Source of the DNA: Hyphomicrobiales bacterium
Lineage (GTDB): Bacteria; Pseudomonadota; Alphaproteobacteria; Rhizobiales; Aestuariivirgaceae
Assembly (NCBI GenBank): GCA_016710435.1
Contig: JADJVV010000033.1
Coordinates: forward strand, 1 to 6,043
Length of the DNA: 6,043 nucleotides
Direction: 5' to 3'
The notes below the pieces were generated by a model. That model worked only from the letters and a program-made list of their open reading frames with translations. It was not told the origin of the DNA and searched no databases. Position numbers and translations under genes: made by a program. Shown in pieces: positions 1 through 5,589 of this stretch (the first letter of the stretch is position 1; each line of letters begins with the position of its first letter).

Positions 1-41
1 TGTACAAAATAGTACATTTTCTTAAAAATAAAAAAGAAAAC
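1..41 (+). other. AT-rich 5' leader upstream of gag
   Basis: This short A/T-rich stretch precedes the first ATG and contains no upstream ATG. It starts with a small inverted repeat, TGTAC (1-5) and GTACA (12-16) around a 6-nt loop, followed by an A-rich run up to the start codon. If the window is circular or tandem, it directly follows the primer-binding-site-like sequence at 6027-6043, making it the untranslated leader of the genomic RNA. Confidence 0.6.
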
Positions 42-2861
42 ATGATCAACCAAGGCGACGAGTCGTTAGAAGATTCTGACGCCATCAACGCGGCCGAGCA
101 GTCGCCCGCACCTTCGCCACCAGGGTCGCCTATCGCGATCGAAGATCTCCCACCCCCACAGGCGCCGAGAGCAAGCCCGGCACCCCCTCCTAGAGCCAGG
201 GAGGGTGAGGGGATGGTGATCGCCCCTCCAGAAAGCCAGACGACAACGCTGGCACCCAAACCCGCCCACGGGCCAACGGGGCAGACCCAGAAGAGGCCTG
301 CTGCCCAGGACCCCCAGGGCAGAAGAGATGAGAGGGTTCCAGAGAACCCAGAATTGGAAAGGCTCAGGGGGGCTTTAGCCCATGAGCAGGCCGAAGCGGC
401 CAAAATGAAGGCCTTGTACAGGCAGGAGAAGGAGGAGAATAAGACCCTCCGAGATTTGAAGAGGGGGGAGACTTGGACAGACCAAGTCTCCCACAAGAAC
501 AGCCGCATAGTTATGCGGCTAACCACTGACATCGTCAACGACAAAGATAAGTTGGCGTTGTGGGTGAAACAAGTGGAGTCATTGATCTCCACTAGCTCCT
601 CATCTTGGAAAGGGGTGTTGTGGAGCAGGGTGGAGGATGAAGACTCCAAGATGGCCCTCCACAACGTCACCACTTGGGAGCAGTTTAAAAAGAGGCTGGG
701 TTATAACGTTGGAAAGGACGTTATAACCAGCCATCACAGAAAACTGGTAACCGAGTTAGGAAAACCTAACAAGGTTTTCCAATTTGAAAACGAGGCCATC
801 AAATATTTTGATGGAGTCTGGAAGGACTTGGTTGAGCCTGTGCTCCCAAAAGAAGTCCCGAAGGACAACTTTCAGGCTACCACTAAAGGGGCCTTAGTGA
901 AGGAGGTGTGGGATGCAGCGGTAGAAGAATGCCGCAAAACCGCAAAGGAGGCCATCATAAAAGACCTCTTTATGAGTTCTTGTGGTCCCACCTTCAGGCT
1001 ATGGCGGGATGAAACTCCAGCCCTCACAGCTCCCTTGGAGCAAGTGGTGGAGTTCGTCAAGAACGCCAAGGGATCCACGGGAGAAATAGCTCCCATTTCA
1101 TTCAAAAGGCCGTTTGAGGCCAAAGAAAAAGAGGGCAACAAAAAGCCCAAAATTGAAAGGAGCCAGGGGCCTCCAACCCAGCAACCCCTACCATCAAAGA
1201 ACAAGCCGACAAATCCGGCAAGTTCAAAAGAAGGGACCAAACCCACAAAAAAGGACTATGTGCCCAAATGCTTCAATTGTGATCAGAGGGGGCACAAAGT
1301 AGAAGAATGTCCTAAAGAAAAGGACCAAAAGAGGATTGACCAAAATATTGCTTTGGTCAAGAAGAAGAAGGAGGAGAAGAAGCTCCAGAAGGCAACTGGA
1401 GCATCAAGTAAGTCAATTTTTGACTTAGGTGCGATGGAGGAAATTCCTCCATTGGACCAAAATAGAATTTTAATTAATCCAGAAAAACTGGAAAAAGATT
1501 TAATTTTTGAAAATGGTAAATTAAAAACAATTTTAACCATTTCTCAGAAAAGACATAAAGCTGATGCCAAGGCTTGGATTGATACTGGAGCAGCAGTATC
1601 ATTGATTTCAAAGAAATTTATAAATAAAAACACTTTTAAATCCTCCATTTGTAATGATGTTTTCCTTAAAGGAATTGCGGGAGCATCAAAAGTTAATAAA
1701 ACTTTTCAAGGAATAGTGTCTATTTGTAATATAGACATTATGGTATCTCTGCTAGTATCAGATACCAATTTATTAAAAGATATAGATGTCCTAATAGGAA
1801 TGGACATTTTAGGTGAGAAGTTGGGTTTAAATATACCCATCAAAGAAACACCTACCTTGTTTATTGTGCCAGCCACAGTACAAACTGGCCTAAGCACTCT
1901 GACTGAAGTAAGATCGACTTCTTCGCCAAGGGGCCATACCGAAAAGGCAAGTGCAAGGGCTTTAGGTCGTAGGAAGAGGAATTTGGACCGAAGTAAGATC
2001 GAGGGTTACCCGATTGACCCCCATACCGAAAAAGTCCTCACCTCAACTGAAGACTCAGTTATCTATAGAAGGCAGGCACATAAGAAAGTAGTTAAGGCTA
2101 AAAATAAACTTAATAAAGTTAAGAAAGGCCCACGAAAGTGGGAAAGAAACCTAAGAAAGAAGAAAGCACAGGAAGTGCTTAAATCTTATGTACTACCTGA
2201 AGAGGATAGTACTATTTTAAGTTTTAAAAGAAACTTGCTTGATAGAATCTTTGATAGAATCAAAAGTACATGCCATAACCAGCATTGTAACTGTAAAGAT
2301 ATTGCAGCTATACATGTGCAAGCTGTAATAAACACTAAAGATCCCATTATAGGGATTGACTGGAAAGATCTTCCAGACAAAAAACAACAGTTTGTACCCC
2401 ATGAGTTAAGTGAGGGTCAAAAACAACAGATTAATAATATTAAAGACAAATTCCCAAATGTTTTTCAGGAAAATGTCTCTTTTGGAAAGGCTAAAGTTGA
2501 ACCTTTCGATTTAAAATTAGTAGAGGGAGGTCAGAAATACCTCCAAGATCATAAACAGAAAGCTTTCCCAGTTAGAGGTGAGATGTATAACCACCTCAGG
2601 GTAGCTATGAAAGAAATGCAAGAAGCAGAGGTAGGCAATTGGAACACAACAAGTGTTGAGTACGCCTCACCTAGCTTCTTTGCTAAACAAAAAAGAAAGA
2701 ATAAGCTACGCATGTGTGTAGCTTATAATGAGTTAAATAAAGTTACAGTGGATGATGTTTATCCACTACCACTCATTGAAGTGGTTATTGAAACTCTTAA
2801 AGGTAAAAAGTACTTTACCTTAATAGATTTAAGATCAGGGTTGGCAGTGCCCTATAAGTGA
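42..2861 (+). CDS. gag-pol: Gag-protease-RT(N-terminal half) polyprotein, frameshifted in RT
   Basis: 939 residues. The start at 42 is the first ATG and has A at -3. Residues 1-100 are Pro-rich and probably disordered. About 102-141 is charged and heptad-like (coiled coil). About 145-340 has the W...L...TTWEQFKKRL pattern of retrotransposon capsids. 355-405 is Lys-rich. The CCHC knuckle is C410-X2-C413-X4-H418-X4-C423. The aspartic protease has D514-T-G-A and a second motif LIGMD (584-588). About 605-790 is a long linker, basic at 676-708 and with a Cys/His cluster at 744-758. RT starts near 800 and reaches its first catalytic Asp, D929, in LIDLRSG. After G933 the frame breaks, and six unrelated residues precede the stop. 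RT homology continues one base out of frame in the next ORF. Gag and pol share one frame with no stop or shift at their junction. RT motif CVDYR reads CVAYN (A894, N896). The gag part is much more G+C-rich than the pol part. Confidence 0.95.
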   Translation: MINQGDESLEDSDAINAAEQSPAPSPPGSPIAIEDLPPPQAPRASPAPPPRAREGEGMVIAPPESQTTTLAPKPAHGPTGQTQKRPAAQDPQGRRDERVPENPELERLRGALAHEQAEAAKMKALYRQEKEENKTLRDLKRGETWTDQVSHKNSRIVMRLTTDIVNDKDKLALWVKQVESLISTSSSSWKGVLWSRVEDEDSKMALHNVTTWEQFKKRLGYNVGKDVITSHHRKLVTELGKPNKVFQFENEAIKYFDGVWKDLVEPVLPKEVPKDNFQATTKGALVKEVWDAAVEECRKTAKEAIIKDLFMSSCGPTFRLWRDETPALTAPLEQVVEFVKNAKGSTGEIAPISFKRPFEAKEKEGNKKPKIERSQGPPTQQPLPSKNKPTNPASSKEGTKPTKKDYVPKCFNCDQRGHKVEECPKEKDQKRIDQNIALVKKKKEEKKLQKATGASSKSIFDLGAMEEIPPLDQNRILINPEKLEKDLIFENGKLKTILTISQKRHKADAKAWIDTGAAVSLISKKFINKNTFKSSICNDVFLKGIAGASKVNKTFQGIVSICNIDIMVSLLVSDTNLLKDIDVLIGMDILGEKLGLNIPIKETPTLFIVPATVQTGLSTLTEVRSTSSPRGHTEKASARALGRRKRNLDRSKIEGYPIDPHTEKVLTSTEDSVIYRRQAHKKVVKAKNKLNKVKKGPRKWERNLRKKKAQEVLKSYVLPEEDSTILSFKRNLLDRIFDRIKSTCHNQHCNCKDIAAIHVQAVINTKDPIIGIDWKDLPDKKQQFVPHELSEGQKQQINNIKDKFPNVFQENVSFGKAKVEPFDLKLVEGGQKYLQDHKQKAFPVRGEMYNHLRVAMKEMQEAEVGNWNTTSVEYASPSFFAKQKRKNKLRMCVAYNELNKVTVDDVYPLPLIEVVIETLKGKKYFTLIDLRSGLAVPYK
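466..492 (+). repeat. 11-bp perfect hairpin in gag
   Basis: The arms GGGAGACTTGG (466-476) and CCAAGTCTCCC (482-492) are exact reverse complements around a 5-nt loop. The chance of an 11-bp stem at a given position and loop size is about 1 in 4 million. Confidence 0.95.
501..520 (+). repeat. 8-bp palindromic hairpin in gag
   Basis: The arms AGCCGCAT (501-508) and ATGCGGCT (513-520) flank the loop AGTT. The stem starts 8 nt after the 466-492 hairpin ends. Confidence 0.93.
694..732 (+). repeat. 15-bp hairpin with one bulge in gag
   Basis: The inner arms GGTTATAACGT (699-709) and ACGTTATAACC (718-728) form 11 perfect pairs around an 8-nt loop. The outer arms GGCT (694-697) and AGCC (729-732) add four pairs, with G698 bulged. 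Confidence 0.95.
759..814 (+). repeat. Two adjacent perfect hairpins in gag (9 bp and 8 bp)
   Basis: First: GGAAAACCT (759-767) pairs with AGGTTTTCC (772-780) around the loop AACA. Second: CCATCAAA (796-803) pairs with TTTGATGG (807-814) around TAT. An overlapping alternative, GTTAGG (755-760) with CCTAAC (765-770), could compete with the first. Confidence 0.92.
1269..1310 (+). other. Nucleocapsid CCHC zinc knuckle
   Basis: Residues 410-423 read CFNCDQRGHKVEEC, an exact C-X2-C-X4-H-X4-C zinc knuckle. It lies in a Lys-rich context on both sides. In retroelements this motif binds and packages genomic RNA. There is a single copy. Confidence 0.95.
1336..1452 (+). repeat. Four consecutive hairpins, 7-9 bp, around the gag/protease boundary
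   Basis: TTGACCAAA (1336-1344) pairs with TTTGGTCAA (1352-1360). GCTCCAG (1382-1388) pairs with CTGGAGC (1396-1402). TAAGTCAA (1409-1416) pairs with TTGACTTA (1420-1427). ATGGAGGA (1434-1441) pairs with TCCTCCAT (1445-1452). All four stems are perfect with loops of 3-7 nt, and they succeed one another with gaps of 6-21 nt. Confidence 0.93.
1511..1601 (+). repeat. Two hairpins upstream of and over the protease active site
   Basis: AAATGGTAAATT (1511-1522) pairs with AATTT (1529-1533) and ACCATTT (1536-1542), giving 12 pairs with a 2-nt bulge. TGATACTG (1580-1587) pairs perfectly with CAGTATCA (1594-1601) around a 6-nt loop; the first arm holds the codons for the catalytic Asp-Thr. Confidence 0.9.
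1560..1815 (+). other. Retropepsin-like aspartic protease domain
   Basis: AWIDTGAAVSLIS (D514 catalytic) is the active-site loop. The hydrophobic VLIGMDIL near residues 583-590 corresponds to the second conserved motif of retropepsins. The spacing of about 70 residues fits a single retropepsin monomer that acts as a dimer to cut Gag-Pol. The catalytic residues appear intact. Confidence 0.9.
1905..2032 (+). repeat. Diverged tandem duplication, about 86-bp unit
   Basis: The 13-mer GAAGTAAGATCGA occurs at 1905-1917 and 1990-2002. The 12-mer CCATACCGAAAA occurs at 1934-1945 and 2021-2032. Both pairs keep order and nearly the same offset (85 and 87 nt). The second pair is in the same reading frame (HTEK twice) and the first is not, so the copies differ by a small indel. 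The repeat lies in the PR-RT linker. Confidence 0.7.
2701..2726 (+). repeat. 9-bp perfect hairpin over the RT CVAYN motif
   Basis: ATAAGCTAC (2701-2709) pairs with GTAGCTTAT (2718-2726) around an 8-nt loop. The 3' arm is exactly the codons Val-Ala-Tyr, where Ala replaces the Asp usual in this RT motif. Confidence 0.93.
2797..2823 (+). repeat. 8-10 bp hairpin just before the RT frameshift
   Basis: AAGGTAAA (2800-2807) pairs with TTTACCTT (2814-2821) around a 6-nt loop. Two further A-T pairs form if one A is bulged. The stem ends about 18 nt before the frameshift junction. Confidence 0.9.
2838..2845 (+). other. Frameshift junction in RT
   Basis: The first frame reads S-G-L-A-V-P-Y-K-stop. The frame one base further on reads G-W-Q-C-P-I-S-E and runs without a stop into the second ORF. 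Restoring two bases before TGG at 2842 gives S-G-Y-W-Q-C-P, matching the usual motif and the usual spacing to the YEF/QYE block. This position is not the gag/pol boundary, where Ty3-type recoding normally occurs. Confidence 0.85.
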
Positions 2862-2877
2862 ATTTGCCAAAAGGTTT

Positions 2878-5589
2878 ATGGATATGATCACTTCTTGTGG
2901 TATATTTCAATATGAAGTATTACCATTTGGTGTTAAGAATGCACCATTATATTTTCAAAGGACTATGAATAATGTCCTTAAAGAAGGTTTAGGAGAGTAT
3001 TGTCTAGTATATATAGATGATATAGTAGTATTCTCCGATACATTTGAAGAACACATTGAACATTTAAATAAGGTTTTTCATATGTTAGATAAAGTTAACC
3101 TGAAAGTTAATATAGAAAAGTGTAACTTTGCACTTAAACAATTAAGGTTATTAGGAAAAGTAGTAAACGGTTTTGGAGTTACTACAGATCCAACATTAAT
3201 AAAGGACATGGTAGAGTTTCCACGTCCAAAAACTGCCAGACAAGTTAAACAGTTTTTAGCCCTTTTGGGTTATTACAGACATTTTATAGAGGGCTTTCAA
3301 TATAAAGCTGCACCTCTTTATAAGTTGACTCATGATGACACCAAGTGGGTGTGGGATGAAATTCATGAGAAAACTTTTATAGAATTAAAAAACCTAATGG
3401 TTTCAGCTCCAATCTTGATGCACCCAGATTGGACAAAAGAATTTCATATAGCCACAGATGCCAGTAAAATAGGCATTGGAGGCATTTTAAGTCAAGCGGA
3501 TGAAAATAATAAATTACATCCTGTGGCTTATTTTAGTAAAGTTTTGACAACCACACAACAGAACTATAGTACAACTGAAAGAGAAATGTTGGCTTTAGTT
3601 GAAGCCACAAGAAAGTGGAAGTCATTTTTATTTAATAGAAGGTTTGAAGCCTTCACAGATCATCAACCCTTAACTGGGTTGTGGAGAAATAAAGATCCAC
3701 ATGGTCGTATGGCCAGATGGCAAATGGAATTAGCTCAATTCCAATTTAATTTAAAGTACCTAAAGGGTAAACTAAATGTAGGCCCAGACTTTTTGTCTAG
3801 GATAGAAGAAGACACCCCAATAGGTGCAATAGTAAAAGTACTTGCAAAAAGCAAGCAAGTCCATCATGTAGAGGAATTAGCAGCATTTGAATGTGATGCT
3901 TTACCTAGTGATGAAGAGTGGTTAGAATTACAAAGAAAAGAAAAACCACTTCTTTCCTTAATAAATTATTTGAAAAGTAAAATCCTTCCTGATAAAAAGG
4001 AAGAAGTAAAGAAAGTTTTAAACCATGCACACAACTTTGAGTTGGATGCTAATGGTATTTTAGTAAGGATAACTAAAGTAAATCCTTATGATTTAAACCC
4101 TAGAATCAGAAGGGTAGTTCCCAAATCCCTAAGACAAAAAGTTGTTAGTTTATACCATGACAATTTGTGGAGTGGTAGTCATATGGGAAGGGATAAAACT
4201 TATTTAAAACTGAAACAAAGGTTTTACTTTGAAAATATGTTTCAGTATGTGTGCCTTTATGTAAGCACATGTCCAACCTGTCAATCAATTAAAGAACCTC
4301 ACCATAAAAGAATGGGAGATGCAGGTTTGGGTATTATTGAGACTTCAGGGCCATGGGATTTGGTTTGTATTGACCTATGGGGCCCAAGAGTAAGAAGTGT
4401 CAAAGGCAATAAATATTGTTTAACAGTAATAGACTCATTTACAAAATGGGCAACTGCAATCCCACTACCCAGTAAGAAAATGGAAGTGGTAGCAGAAGAA
4501 TTAGTAAGCAGGGTTTTTGCTGATAAAGGCATGCCTGCTAGATTACACTCTGATAAAGGTACAGAGTTCACAAACAGGACGTTGAAGGAGGTGTGCAGTA
4601 TGTTAGGGATACAGAAAACCTTCACCACTGCTTACCACCCACAAGGAAACGCCTATGTAGAGAGAATCCACAGGTTCTTTCGCCATGCTATAACCTCCTT
4701 TGTGAGGGAAGACCAAAGAAATTGGGATAGCTTATTGCCAGGCCTTTTAATGGCATACAATGATGCTGTTAACACCAGCACAGGGCTATCACCAAACGTA
4801 GCATTTTATGGGAGGGCTTTGAATCTTCCCATGGAGCTACCAAAAGCACCCACAAAAGAGTGGAATGTAATGCAATATCAAGAGAAGTTGCAATACAGTC
4901 TTGCAAAGGTGCAAGATCATATAGTACATCAAATTGATGTACGAAAGAATAAGAATTCAGCAAAAGGGAAGGTCCATTTAACCTTTAATAAAGGGGACCT
5001 GGTAGCCATGTGGCAACCAAAGAATGTAACCGGTTTAAGTAAGAAATTGATCCCTAGCTGGCAAGGTCCCTTAGAGGTTGTGCATTCCACTCACCAAGGA
5101 AGAGTGTACTACCTAAAGAATACAGATGGGAAGGAACTACCTTATCCCATTTCTGTCCTAAGGTTAACTAGGTGGGCTGACCGCCAAGAATTACAAGACC
5201 TTGAAGATAAAGAGATGACTGACAATCTCAGTCTAATATCTCTAAGTGAAGAGGAAGTAGGAGGATATAATGAATCCGAAAACCTTCAAAGTATAGAACA
5301 GGATGTAAGTAGTAAACCGATGGTTACTAAAGAACCTGTTAAGAAGAAGGATGTAACTCAAAAAAGGAGTGAACCTTTTTCAAGGAGACTTAGAACAAAA
5401 CCTCTGAAAGGTGGGTTAAGAAAGAGGGTATCAAGTGAGGATCCACTTGATATTTATATACCTTCAAAGAAGGTAACATTGTCTCCTAGAGTAAAGAAGA
5501 AGTATAACCTCAGGCAGAGAACTGTGGCAAGCCTGGAGGTACATAAGATCTATTCAGAAGGATCTTTGGGGATTTTCTCCATGATCTAA
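2878..5589 (+). CDS. pol: Pol C-terminal part: RT (palm), RNase H, integrase
   Basis: 903 residues from the first ATG in this frame, but pol homology extends upstream to about 2842, so this ATG is probably not a natural start. RT: VLPFGVKNAP (about 17-26) and YIDD (D47, D48), then the connection GYYRHFIEGF. RNase H: D194 (ATDAS), E236 (TEREML), D261 (FTDHQPL) and D304 (GPDFLSR). Integrase: zinc-binding H427-X7-H435-X29-C465-X2-C468, then catalytic D499 (CIDLWGP), D559 (LHSDKGTEF) and E595 (GNAYVERIHR), giving D,D-35-E. A GPY/F-like module follows (SWQGPLEVV, W728). The tail 767-903 is first acidic, then strongly basic, ending with KYNLRQR; no chromodomain is seen. All catalytic residues named are present, so apart from the frameshift the copy looks recently active or mildly decayed. 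Confidence 0.94.
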   Translation: MDMITSCGIFQYEVLPFGVKNAPLYFQRTMNNVLKEGLGEYCLVYIDDIVVFSDTFEEHIEHLNKVFHMLDKVNLKVNIEKCNFALKQLRLLGKVVNGFGVTTDPTLIKDMVEFPRPKTARQVKQFLALLGYYRHFIEGFQYKAAPLYKLTHDDTKWVWDEIHEKTFIELKNLMVSAPILMHPDWTKEFHIATDASKIGIGGILSQADENNKLHPVAYFSKVLTTTQQNYSTTEREMLALVEATRKWKSFLFNRRFEAFTDHQPLTGLWRNKDPHGRMARWQMELAQFQFNLKYLKGKLNVGPDFLSRIEEDTPIGAIVKVLAKSKQVHHVEELAAFECDALPSDEEWLELQRKEKPLLSLINYLKSKILPDKKEEVKKVLNHAHNFELDANGILVRITKVNPYDLNPRIRRVVPKSLRQKVVSLYHDNLWSGSHMGRDKTYLKLKQRFYFENMFQYVCLYVSTCPTCQSIKEPHHKRMGDAGLGIIETSGPWDLVCIDLWGPRVRSVKGNKYCLTVIDSFTKWATAIPLPSKKMEVVAEELVSRVFADKGMPARLHSDKGTEFTNRTLKEVCSMLGIQKTFTTAYHPQGNAYVERIHRFFRHAITSFVREDQRNWDSLLPGLLMAYNDAVNTSTGLSPNVAFYGRALNLPMELPKAPTKEWNVMQYQEKLQYSLAKVQDHIVHQIDVRKNKNSAKGKVHLTFNKGDLVAMWQPKNVTGLSKKLIPSWQGPLEVVHSTHQGRVYYLKNTDGKELPYPISVLRLTRWADRQELQDLEDKEMTDNLSLISLSEEEVGGYNESENLQSIEQDVSSKPMVTKEPVKKKDVTQKRSEPFSRRLRTKPLKGGLRKRVSSEDPLDIYIPSKKVTLSPRVKKKYNLRQRTVASLEVHKIYSEGSLGIFSMI
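3430..3800 (+). other. RNase H domain
   Basis: Residues about 188-306 of the second ORF contain FHIATDAS, AYFSKVLT, QQNYSTTEREMLALV, FTDHQPLTGL and NVGPDFLSR, the standard block series of Ty3/gypsy RNase H, with acidic residues D194, E236, D261 and D304. The enzyme degrades the RNA strand during reverse transcription, leaving the polypurine tract as plus-strand primer. Confidence 0.93.
4209..4246 (+). repeat. Composite 12-bp hairpin in the integrase region
   Basis: ACTGAAAC (4209-4216) pairs with GTTTCAGT (4239-4246). Directly inside, AAAG (4217-4220) pairs with CTTT (4227-4230), leaving a one-sided 8-nt bulge at 4231-4238. Confidence 0.88.
4924..4942 (+). repeat. 8-bp perfect hairpin with 3-nt loop
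   Basis: GTACATCA (4924-4931) pairs with TGATGTAC (4935-4942) around AAT. It lies in the integrase C-terminal coding region. Confidence 0.93.
4970..5019 (+). repeat. Two adjoining hairpins, nested and mismatched
   Basis: AGGTCC (4970-4975) pairs with GGACCT (4995-5000) and encloses CCTTT (4982-4986) paired with AAAGG (4990-4994). Immediately after, TGGT (5000-5003) pairs with ACCA (5016-5019) and GCC (5005-5007) with GGC (5012-5014), separated by an A-A mismatch. The two share base 5000. Confidence 0.85.
5429..5475 (+). repeat. 9-bp and 7-bp hairpins in the pol C-terminal tail
   Basis: TATCAAGTG (5429-5437) pairs with CACTTGATA (5444-5452) around 6 nt. TACCTTC (5459-5465) pairs with GAAGGTA (5469-5475) around AAA. 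Both are perfect. Confidence 0.93.
5507..5540 (+). repeat. 9-bp hairpin with one bulge
   Basis: ACCTC (5507-5511) pairs with GAGGT (5536-5540) and AGGC (5512-5515) with GCCT (5531-5534), with G5535 bulged and a 15-nt loop. Confidence 0.85.

Larger units (their letters stand above)
450..1065 (+). other. Gag capsid-like region
   Basis: Residues about 137-341 of the first ORF carry spaced Trp residues and the TTWEQFKKRLG segment (210-220), which resembles the W..F...L pattern of the Retrotrans_gag/capsid family. The family assignment rests on this pattern and on position before the CCHC knuckle; similarity is too weak by eye to fix domain edges. The segment also carries the densest set of long perfect hairpins in the window. 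Confidence 0.6.
2440..3240 (+). pseudogene. Reverse transcriptase domain split by a frameshift
   Basis: The upstream part carries the fingers motif (YASPSFFAKQ), then LRMCVAYNELNK, YPLPL and FTLIDLRSG with the first catalytic Asp (D929 of the first ORF). The downstream part carries WQCPIS, FQYEVLPFGVKNAP, FQRTMN and the YIDD box, with D47 and D48 of the second ORF completing the triad. At 2838-2845 the frame changes by one base. Canonical Ty3/gypsy RTs read LRSGYWQ or similar; here the Tyr codon is reduced to one base, so a 2-nt deletion is the simplest explanation. The missing Tyr aligns with the HIV-1 RT steric-gate position (Y115). Downstream, FMDM stands where KTAF is usual, with the correct length. 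Confidence 0.85.
4130..5190 (+). other. Integrase: HHCC, D,D-35-E core and GPY/F-like module
   Basis: The HHCC zinc-binding domain has H427, H435, C465 and C468. The catalytic core has D499, D559 and E595, with exactly 35 residues between the last two. The C-terminal module has KGDLVAMWQPK and SWQGPLEVV in place of the usual W.GPY/F, so the Tyr/Phe is Leu here. Integrase inserts the cDNA into host chromosomes. Confidence 0.94.

Noticed and set aside
1..41. 5' LTR at the left edge, suggested by the leading TG
   Set aside because: This stretch does not match 5737-6026, and the ATG follows after 41 nt. The TGTAC is half of a small inverted repeat.
872..1246. 124-residue reverse-strand ORF inside gag
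   Set aside because: It lies wholly opposite a supported coding region, shows no recognisable motif, and is explained as a shadow of gag codon use.
1905..2032. CRISPR-like array from the repeated words
   Set aside because: There are only two copies, they lie within coding sequence of a retroelement, and the spacing reflects a diverged duplication.
2838..2878. Programmed +1 frameshift of Ty3 type
   Set aside because: Known Ty3-type recoding sits at the gag/pol boundary, not inside RT. Here a conserved Tyr is lost and two restored bases give the canonical motif, so a mutation or sequencing error is more likely.
2878..2880. ATG at 2878 as a genuine translation start
   Set aside because: Homology to RT runs upstream of it in the same frame to about 2842, and a protein starting here would lack the first catalytic Asp.
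4299..4628. 109-residue reverse-strand ORF opposite the integrase core
   Set aside because: The + strand here encodes D499 and D559 of integrase; the reverse reading has no domain pattern.
5190..5589. Possible env gene or chromodomain after integrase
   Set aside because: The sequence is a continuous hydrophilic tail of pol with no signal peptide, no membrane segment and no chromodomain aromatic pattern.
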